Assembly: GCA_905236785.1 (NCBI GenBank)
Contig: CAJOQC010000039.1
Location: 1-11,810, forward strand
From: an uncultured Selenomonadaceae bacterium
GTDB taxonomy: Bacteria > Bacillota > Negativicutes > Selenomonadales > Selenomonadaceae
Length of the DNA stretch: 11,810 bases
Direction: 5' to 3'
Below, in pieces: positions 6,420-11,810 of the stretch (the stretch's first letter is position 1; every line of letters begins with the position of its first letter). The notes under the pieces are model-generated. The model did no database searches, was not told the origin of the DNA, and saw only the letters and a program-made list of their open reading frames with translations. A program made the position numbers and the translations under genes.

Positions 6420-9124
6420 CCAAGGAACTGCAACTTTCGGTCGGGCAAAAAATCGACCTAAAGAACGACGACACCTGTATAACGGTTCTTTCCGGCAAGG
6501 TCGAAGTCTATGCCGTAACTCGCGGGGATTCCTCGTTTCGTCAATGTTTTCTGACGGAAATAGAAAAGGGCGAATCCGCTTTTGCCGCCATGGACGAGGA
6601 TTTTGAAGCCGTCGAAACAAAACTCTACGCAACGGAAGATTCGGTTATTGCTGTCGTACCCTTTGCCGAAATGCCCAAAGACGAACTTTGCGAGGCTATG
6701 CGCCTTTGGCTCAACAAACTGTCGGCTATTCCGTGGCTGGCGGTTATGGCGGACAAGGGCGACGATGTTCTTTTGGCGTGGCGCAATAAAACCGGCTTGC
6801 ATGATGCCGACACAAAGGAAAAAATTATCGAGGATTTTAAGAATCACGAACAAATTTTTGCCATGTACCTTGGGGTTCGTTTCGGCGCGGAAGATAAGCG
6901 GTTGGCGCGGCGCGTCAAAATTCGCGAAAACGGCAAACGGCTGATGATTGAAAACGGTATTCGTAGCTTAATGGGCGAAGAAACACTGATGGTGGGGGCA
7001 AACAACGCAAGCGACAAGAAAACGGCATCCGAGGCTGTTTTTATCGTTCGCACCATCGCCAAGGCGTTAAAAATGCCCGACGATTCCATATATATCGCTG
7101 ACGACATCGCCAATAGGTTGGACGAGATTGCCCTTTTAAGGCGGCTTATGCAAAAAGGGCGAATGCAAATGCGCCTGATTACGTTGCCGAAGGGGTGGCA
7201 CGAAAAAGACACGGGCGTTATACTTGGGTTTTACGGACAAGAGCGCGAACTTGCGGCTCTTGTCCCCGTCGCGCCCAACAGATACCGCGTCATAACGCGC
7301 AAGCACCCCGAAGGATTTTCGCTTACAAAGGAGCATTTAGAAAAATTATCCACCGACGCTTTTGCCTGCTATGCCGGGTTTCCGGCGCGTGCGCTTACCA
7401 TTTTCGATTTGATGAAGTTTATGTTTTACCAATGCTGGAAAGCGGATTATCGCGTCATAATTTTGGCAAGTTTTTTTGCCGGGTTAATCCCCTTGGCAAC
7501 GCCCGTTATAACGGAAACGATTTTTCAAGACATCATCCCCATTTTGGATCGGCAAGGTTTGGCAACGGTGACGCAGGTGCTGCTGGTGACAAGTTTCACC
7601 ACCGCAACGCTTTCCATTGTGCGTTCGATAGCGGTCATGCGCATCGGTACGCGTATCGAGATGAGCGCGGAGGCGGCCATGTGGGGCAGGCTTATGCAGC
7701 TTCCCACGAAATTTTTCCGTCGCTACACCGTCGGGGAATTGGCAAGCCGCATGGGCGGCATAAGCGTGGCGAAAAGTTTGGTGTCGGGCGAATTTGTCGG
7801 CTCGGTCATGGGGCTTTTGTTCTCCTTTTGGAGTATCTTTCTCATGTGCTATTACAGCCTAAAACTCACCGCCGCCGCCGTCGTCGTGTGGATTGTCTAC
7901 GGAATTTTTGTTGCATTTGTTTATAGACGCGTCCTTTTTTTCCAACGCAAGATAATTGAATCGGGGAATCGCGCCGCCGGAACGGTGCAACAAATTTTTG
8001 CCGGCCTGTCAAAATTTCGCGTGCAAGGCGCGGAGGAGCAGGCGTATCGCTTATGGACGCGGGATTTTGGCGAACAATGGAACTGGCGCCTTAAACTGCG
8101 TTGGCAAAACAATTACACTTCGATTATCGCCAGTATACAGCCCTTTGTCCTCACCATGATTTTGTATATTATCGCCGTCTACGGAATGGAAGAAGTGAGC
8201 GCGGACGGAAAAACCGTAACCACCGGCATCGGCTACGCGCAGTTTTTGGCGTTTAACTCCGCCTATTCAAGTTTCAACAGCGTCTTGGGGGGTGTCATCG
8301 GTCTTATCGGGCAATATTTCGGTATTCAACCCCATTTGGAAAATGTTCGCCCCATTTTGCAAGAGATTCCCGAAAGCGTCGGCGACAAGGAGGATGCCGG
8401 GGTTCTTTCCGGCGCTTTCTCCGTCAGCAACTTATCCTTTGCCTACGAAAACGGCACGGAAGTTTTGCACGACGTAAACTTTAGCGTTACCGCCGGCGAA
8501 CACGTCGCCATAGTGGGCAAGTCCGGCAGCGGAAAAAGTACTTTGGTGCGGCTCTTGTTGGGCTTTGAAACGCCGACAAAAGGTTCGGTTTATTTTGACG
8601 GGCAAGACTTGGCGGATCTGAACCTCCCTTCCGTCCGCAGTCAAATGGGCGTCGTTTTACAAAACGGGCAACTGATGACGGGGGACATCTACACAAACAT
8701 CGTCGGCACACGGCTGTTATCCCAAGACGAAGCATGGCAAGCGGCCGAGGCTGCCGGCATCGCCGAAGACATAGCCATGATGCCCATGGGTATGCAAACC
8801 ATCATAAGCGAGGGCAGCAGCAACATTTCGGGAGGGCAAAGGCAACGTATTCTAATCGCCCGCGCCTTGGCGACAAAGCCATCCATTCTCATTTTGGACG
8901 AAGCGACAAGCGCTTTGGATAACAGCTCTCAAGCCATTGTAACAAACAGCCTTGATAAAATGAAAACCACTCGTATAGTCGTGGCGCATCGTTTATCAAC
9001 CATCAGAGGTTGTGACAGGATTATTGTCATGGACGACGGACGCATTGCCGAAACGGGCGGTTTTGACGAATTGGTGGCAAAAAACGGAATTTTTGCCGAA
9101 TTGGTCAAGCGACAAGTGGTATGA
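6416..9124 (+). CDS. NHLM bacteriocin ABC transporter, ATP-binding, second subunit
   Basis: This 902-residue protein is the partner subunit (TIGR03797 type). In place of a peptidase it has about 330 N-terminal residues. Residues 10-85 look like a small beta-barrel of the cupin or cyclic-nucleotide-binding kind (LSVGQKIDL...VLSGKVEVYAV), and the rest of that part is of unknown role. Membrane helices span about 345-632. The ATPase has Walker A GKSGSGKST (701-709), Q-loop Gln749, signature SGGQ (805-808), Walker B ILILDE (824-829) and switch His858. All are intact, so a heterodimer with the preceding protein would have two complete ATP sites. The ATG overlaps the previous stop by four bases (ATGA) and has CGGAG (6403-6407) upstream. 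The 902 residues are normal for this family, which is longer than ordinary ABC exporters. Confidence 0.92.
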   Translation: MTKELQLSVGQKIDLKNDDTCITVLSGKVEVYAVTRGDSSFRQCFLTEIEKGESAFAAMDEDFEAVETKLYATEDSVIAVVPFAEMPKDELCEAMRLWLNKLSAIPWLAVMADKGDDVLLAWRNKTGLHDADTKEKIIEDFKNHEQIFAMYLGVRFGAEDKRLARRVKIRENGKRLMIENGIRSLMGEETLMVGANNASDKKTASEAVFIVRTIAKALKMPDDSIYIADDIANRLDEIALLRRLMQKGRMQMRLITLPKGWHEKDTGVILGFYGQERELAALVPVAPNRYRVITRKHPEGFSLTKEHLEKLSTDAFACYAGFPARALTIFDLMKFMFYQCWKADYRVIILASFFAGLIPLATPVITETIFQDIIPILDRQGLATVTQVLLVTSFTTATLSIVRSIAVMRIGTRIEMSAEAAMWGRLMQLPTKFFRRYTVGELASRMGGISVAKSLVSGEFVGSVMGLLFSFWSIFLMCYYSLKLTAAAVVVWIVYGIFVAFVYRRVLFFQRKIIESGNRAAGTVQQIFAGLSKFRVQGAEEQAYRLWTRDFGEQWNWRLKLRWQNNYTSIIASIQPFVLTMILYIIAVYGMEEVSADGKTVTTGIGYAQFLAFNSAYSSFNSVLGGVIGLIGQYFGIQPHLENVRPILQEIPESVGDKEDAGVLSGAFSVSNLSFAYENGTEVLHDVNFSVTAGEHVAIVGKSGSGKSTLVRLLLGFETPTKGSVYFDGQDLADLNLPSVRSQMGVVLQNGQLMTGDIYTNIVGTRLLSQDEAWQAAEAAGIAEDIAMMPMGMQTIISEGSSNISGGQRQRILIARALATKPSILILDEATSALDNSSQAIVTNSLDKMKTTRIVVAHRLSTIRGCDRIIVMDDGRIAETGGFDELVAKNGIFAELVKRQVV

Positions 9125-9138
9125 CAGGCTAAGATCGT

Positions 9139-9176
9139 AAAAATCCCCTGCTGATTTAATCGGGCAGGGGATTTTT
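9139..9176 (+). terminator. Factor-independent terminator of the export operon
   Basis: AAAAATCCCCTGC (9139-9151) pairs perfectly with GCAGGGGATTTTT (9164-9176) around a 12-base loop, and the T-run is part of the stem's right arm. It lies 14 bases after the stop of the second ABC gene. The flanking A-run makes it usable from the - strand as well. Confidence 0.9.
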
Positions 9177-9430
9177 ATATTTTTGGCATCGCTAAAAACG
9201 ATAGAGCCTTTTTTCCCATGATGCGTGATTATTGGGAGAACATAACGCTTGACGAGGAGTAATGCCGTCCAATATTTTCGGTCAATGAAATTCGATAACA
9301 AACCAATAAATACAAAAACCTGCTTGAACTATTGAATGACGATATTTTCTCGTTCAAGCAGGAATATAACCTAAACTTATTTGCATACAGAGAAAAATGT
9401 GCGAAAAAATTTGCAAAAGTCAAAAGTTGA
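9173..9430 (+). pseudogene. Possible decayed gene remnant
   Basis: One + strand frame reads like protein over about 85 codons but is broken by stops at 9260-9262 and 9296-9298. It includes RAFFPMMRDYWENITLDEE before the first stop and KYKNLLELLNDDIFSFKQEY after the second, ending at TGA 9428-9430. An alternative is a frameshift near 9305 joining VQYFRSMKFDNKPIN to the last segment. I do not recognise the family. It overlaps the tail of the operon terminator and contains the - strand terminator hairpin, so part of the reading could be chance. Confidence 0.3.
9300..9362 (-). terminator. Terminator of the - strand gene pair
   Basis: CCTGCTTGAAC (9319-9329) and GTTCAAGCAGG (9352-9362) are perfect 11-bp complements around a 22-base loop. 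Read on the - strand, the stem is followed by TTTTTGTATTTATT (9305-9318), a good T-rich tail. It lies 71 bases after the stop of the 623-residue gene. Confidence 0.65.
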
Positions 9431-9442
9431 TTGTCAAAAGTT
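9419..9442. repeat. Short direct repeat at the convergent gene junction
   Basis: GTCAAAAGTT occurs at 9419-9428 and again at 9433-9442, a 14-base period. The second copy overlaps the stop codon of the - strand gene. It is probably a small local duplication; no function is evident. Confidence 0.4.
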
Positions 9443-11305
9443 AAAATATTTCAACCGATAGGTTTGTAAATTTTCCTTATTTGTGGACATTTCGCCGATT
9501 TCGCCGCGCTGATCCTTGGATTTGTAATTGCCGTCAAAGGATAACAGATTGAAACTTGTTATCACATAATACTCATCGTCGCATATAAAAAGTTTTGAAT
9601 GTTCGTTGCCGCGTGTCATTTTGAGTTTTTCATTGCTAAGTGTTTTCCTTAGCTTTTGTGCTGTTTCCTCGGTGCGTTGGGCGCGACCGTCGGCTTTTTC
9701 TCCCGTTGAGGACGCGCCTATACCGTAACGGATTTTTATGGTGACTCCGCGAGCAATAGCCGCTTTTAATTCATTTACGAATAAATAATTCATTACATAA
9801 TCGTTCATCCACGGTGAAATTATATCAATTTCACGATGAGCATTGTTTACAGCGATATGCAGTTGACGATTTATTTCTTCATTTCGGAGCATTTTGTTCC
9901 GCTTGCCCTTCTCCATTTCGGCGACAAAGGCATCCTGCTCCTTACGCATGGCAAGAATTGTTTGATTTTGTTTCTTTATTGTTTCTTCGTATTCCTTTTG
10001 CAACTTTTGCAACTTTTCTTCGTTTTCGATTCGCTGGCGCTCGATTATTTCATCTCGCTCGCGAATCGCCTTGGAAAGCCGCTCTTCCTTATCGGCGGCA
10101 ACACTTTCAAACTCCGCTTGTTTTCGTGCAAATTCGGCTTCAACCATACGGCGATTTAATTCGTTTTGATGCGACATTTCTTCGCGAAGTTTTGAAATTT
10201 GCGCCTTTAATTCATCATCCGAAATCATGGAAGGATTGCCTACTTTCAAATCGTTCAGGCAATTTTCCATATTCCTGGCGGTGATTTTGGCTGCATCAGC
10301 CACGCTTTGCCATTCGGCAAGTTCGCTTTCAAGCGGTGCAAACTGTCTGCCGTTCAACACAAATGACAAATATATGCATTGGGACAACATTTCGCGGTCA
10401 ATCTTACGATCCCCTCCGACGATATTGTAAGCCGCCGCGCCGGCTATAAGTCCCCACCCCAAAGGACCGGTCAAAACGCCCAGAAAGGACATTGCTCCCG
10501 TGTAGGCGGCAAAAGGGAGGGTAATCCCCAGCATAGTGGTAAATACAGCGTGCATTATCGTGGTGGTCGCGACAAATACGCCAAGCCCGCTGGTTGTTCC
10601 CAATACAATAGCCGGAAGTCCTGCGCTCAAAAGCGTGTTTCGCACGGTTTTGCCCGTGAGGGTATCAACGCGCAAAACTTCTTGCATCGCTTTTCGTTCG
10701 TCGCTCCCTAAATTGGCAATTTGCTCGTCCAATGTTCGCTCCATGTCGGCGATTTGTTGCGCGTCCTGCTTTTTTAGCCGTTCGTTTAGCTGTTTTCGGA
10801 TTCGATTGTGAAATTCCATTGCTATGGTATCGGCTTTTTGCGACGATGTGAGACTTGCGCCGATATTGTCAAAATTCTTGCCGGCCTCGTCAATGACGGC
10901 TACGGACAAAGATTCCTCCGGCGATAACTCATTAACCTCGACAAATGATTCCTGCTTTTTATAAAATAAACCATTCAGCATCTTGACGGGCTGAAAAGAT
11001 TCGTTATTTGTTCGCTTTTGCAGTTCTTCCCGCAACAAAGCATCAAGTCGGGTGCGATCCATGTTTTGAAGTTTGGCAAAGTTCTCTTCTATGAGGTCTT
11101 TTACCTCCACGACTTTTGGCGCGGAAATATTTATTTCCTTATCAAACTTCCCCGCTAACCATTTGACGGCGTTCACGGTTTTTGCACCCGTTTTTTGTGC
11201 AAAAGGCTTTGTTATGTTGGCAAGAGTCACGCTTTGCAACAAGGCTACCTGCATGGCGATAGTGTTATCGTCGGCTCTGTTCAAGCTTGAAAAAAGATTA
11301 ATCAT
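9434..11305 (-). CDS. Membrane protein with coiled coil and PLD-like domain
   Basis: This protein of 623 residues has three parts. Residues 1-330 are mostly helical and contain a hydrophobic block at about 224-296 (LTGPLGWGLIAGAAAYNIVGG) that resembles the end of the UPF0174/YaaW family. Residues 365-475 are a long charged coiled coil. Residues 478-605 form a phospholipase-D-like domain: DIISPWM opens it, HSKLFICD gives the HxK(x4)D motif (His569, Lys571, Asp576), and SFNLLSF follows, with RGEIGE near the end. Only one such motif is present, so an active enzyme would need a dimer. The substrate could be lipid or nucleic acid. The ATG at 11305 has GAGGG 9 bases before it. It lies 35 bases after the repeat-protein gene and is probably co-transcribed with it. 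The architecture suggests a membrane-anchored effector, for instance in phage defence or stress, but this is inference. The domain calls are by eye. Confidence 0.7.
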   Translation of the reverse strand: MINLFSSLNRADDNTIAMQVALLQSVTLANITKPFAQKTGAKTVNAVKWLAGKFDKEINISAPKVVEVKDLIEENFAKLQNMDRTRLDALLREELQKRTNNESFQPVKMLNGLFYKKQESFVEVNELSPEESLSVAVIDEAGKNFDNIGASLTSSQKADTIAMEFHNRIRKQLNERLKKQDAQQIADMERTLDEQIANLGSDERKAMQEVLRVDTLTGKTVRNTLLSAGLPAIVLGTTSGLGVFVATTTIMHAVFTTMLGITLPFAAYTGAMSFLGVLTGPLGWGLIAGAAAYNIVGGDRKIDREMLSQCIYLSFVLNGRQFAPLESELAEWQSVADAAKITARNMENCLNDLKVGNPSMISDDELKAQISKLREEMSHQNELNRRMVEAEFARKQAEFESVAADKEERLSKAIRERDEIIERQRIENEEKLQKLQKEYEETIKKQNQTILAMRKEQDAFVAEMEKGKRNKMLRNEEINRQLHIAVNNAHREIDIISPWMNDYVMNYLFVNELKAAIARGVTIKIRYGIGASSTGEKADGRAQRTEETAQKLRKTLSNEKLKMTRGNEHSKLFICDDEYYVITSFNLLSFDGNYKSKDQRGEIGEMSTNKENLQTYRLKYFNF

Positions 11306-11340
11306 GTTTCTGTTCCCTCACCGAAGAACAAATATTCCTC

Positions 11341-11793
11341 TTACAACTGCTCATCTTCCGCAACGAAGGAATCAAATTTTATTTTCCCGGCAAACCGCAA
11401 GGGATCGTCCTCGCGCAAAATGTCGTTCACATTGCCGTGATTTGCCAAATAATCCTCGCTGCCGTGAATGTTCGGTATAGCGCTGCCCTCATACTCTAAG
11501 TCTTGCCCGTAAACATCATAACCGCCGTGTTCGTTGGGAATTGTCGTGTGAGTTACCTCCGTCCCCTCGTAGACATCAACGCCGCCGTACACATTGGGCT
11601 GAGTGTGGGAAACAATTTTTCCGCCGTCGTAAACATCCTGCCCGCCGTAAACATTATCGACGGCGTTGAAATCGTTGCCGCCCAAATTATCGACCACTGC
11701 GCCGCCGTGTATAACGTCAATCGTCCCGTCGCCGGAGGGCATTCCTTCATAATAGCCGCCGTAGGCCGCATCAAAATCCGCAAACAAATCCAT
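11341..11793 (-). CDS. Acidic protein with ~20-residue Gly/Tyr/Asp repeats
   Basis: This protein of about 150 residues is built largely of tandem repeats. The core pattern is P-N-x-[YH]-G-G-x-D-V-Y followed by an acidic, Gly/Thr-rich stretch. Clear units start at about residues 47, 67, 87 and 108 with a period of 20-21; a looser one precedes them. There is no cysteine, no signal peptide and no membrane segment. I do not recognise a named family. The repeat resembles Gly-Gly-x-Asp-x-Tyr repeats seen in uncharacterised Firmicute proteins, which may bind ions or act as adaptors. The start chosen is ATG 11793 because GAGG lies 8 bases before it. An ATG two codons earlier, ending at 11799, is only 2 bases from that site. 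The 623-residue gene follows after 35 bases, so the two probably work together. Any gene further upstream is outside the window. Confidence 0.65.
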   Translation of the reverse strand: MDLFADFDAAYGGYYEGMPSGDGTIDVIHGGAVVDNLGGNDFNAVDNVYGGQDVYDGGKIVSHTQPNVYGGVDVYEGTEVTHTTIPNEHGGYDVYGQDLEYEGSAIPNIHGSEDYLANHGNVNDILREDDPLRFAGKIKFDSFVAEDEQL

Positions 11794-11810
11794 TTTCATT
11801 ACCTCATTTC

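Noticed and set aside
7195..7926. 243-codon frame inside the second ABC gene
   Set aside because: It is a shifted-frame shadow of a well-supported gene; its product is rich in Arg, His and Gly with no domain.
9229..9423. 64-codon - strand frame downstream of the PLD-like gene
   Set aside because: It overlaps the terminator hairpin, has no ribosome binding site, and lies opposite the better-looking decayed + strand frame.
9814..10284. 156-codon + strand frame opposite the PLD-like gene
   Set aside because: It is antisense to the coiled-coil region, whose regular codon pattern keeps the opposite strand open.
9434..11793. Classical toxin-antitoxin pair
   Set aside because: The upstream protein has no DNA-binding domain and both proteins are much larger than typical pairs; kept only as a loose effector-partner idea.

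Overview
The window carries one complete export locus for ribosomally made peptides on the + strand (about 76-9176). On the - strand, converging on it, are two unrelated genes (9434-11793). The organism looks like a diderm Firmicute, most likely a Negativicute. The reasons are a NHLM-type (nitrile-hydratase-leader microcin) transporter set, an extra RND-style periplasmic adaptor that suits a cell with an outer membrane, purine-rich ribosome binding sites, and a palindromic intergenic repeat of a kind common in Firmicutes. This assignment is inference; no rRNA or other marker gene is present.

Region 1 (1-1456): a predicted sigma-70 promoter with an extended -10 leads into an ECF-type sigma factor (173-727) with no anti-sigma gene beside it. 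Downstream, a possible ECF-type promoter leads into two small genes. The first (816-1130) encodes a 104-residue peptide with a short double-glycine leader. The second (1160-1456) encodes a 98-residue peptide with a related motif at residues 53-65. Neither predicted core contains cysteine.

Region 2 (1457-2002): a 546-base gap with no convincing gene. It holds two oppositely oriented copies of one palindromic repeat, a terminator-like hairpin, a nested inverted repeat and a perfect 14-bp inverted repeat. It separates the peptide genes from the export genes.

Region 3 (2003-9176): four overlapping genes read as one operon: an RND/HlyD-type adaptor, a compact NHLM-type HlyD protein, an ABC transporter with an N-terminal C39 leader peptidase, and a second ABC transporter with an N-terminal non-peptidase region. 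A 13-bp-stem terminator closes the operon. The simplest model is that the sigma factor switches on the precursors, the C39 domain removes the leaders, the two ABC proteins form a heterodimeric exporter, and the adaptors carry the product across the envelope. No modification enzyme, outer-membrane channel or immunity gene is visible here.

Region 4 (9177-11810): a short stretch that reads like a decayed gene, a - strand terminator, and a two-gene - strand unit. The first gene of that unit encodes an acidic protein with roughly 20-residue Gly/Tyr/Asp repeats. The second encodes a 623-residue membrane protein with a UPF0174/YaaW-like hydrophobic segment, a long coiled coil and a C-terminal phospholipase-D-like domain. 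I do not recognise this pair as a named system.
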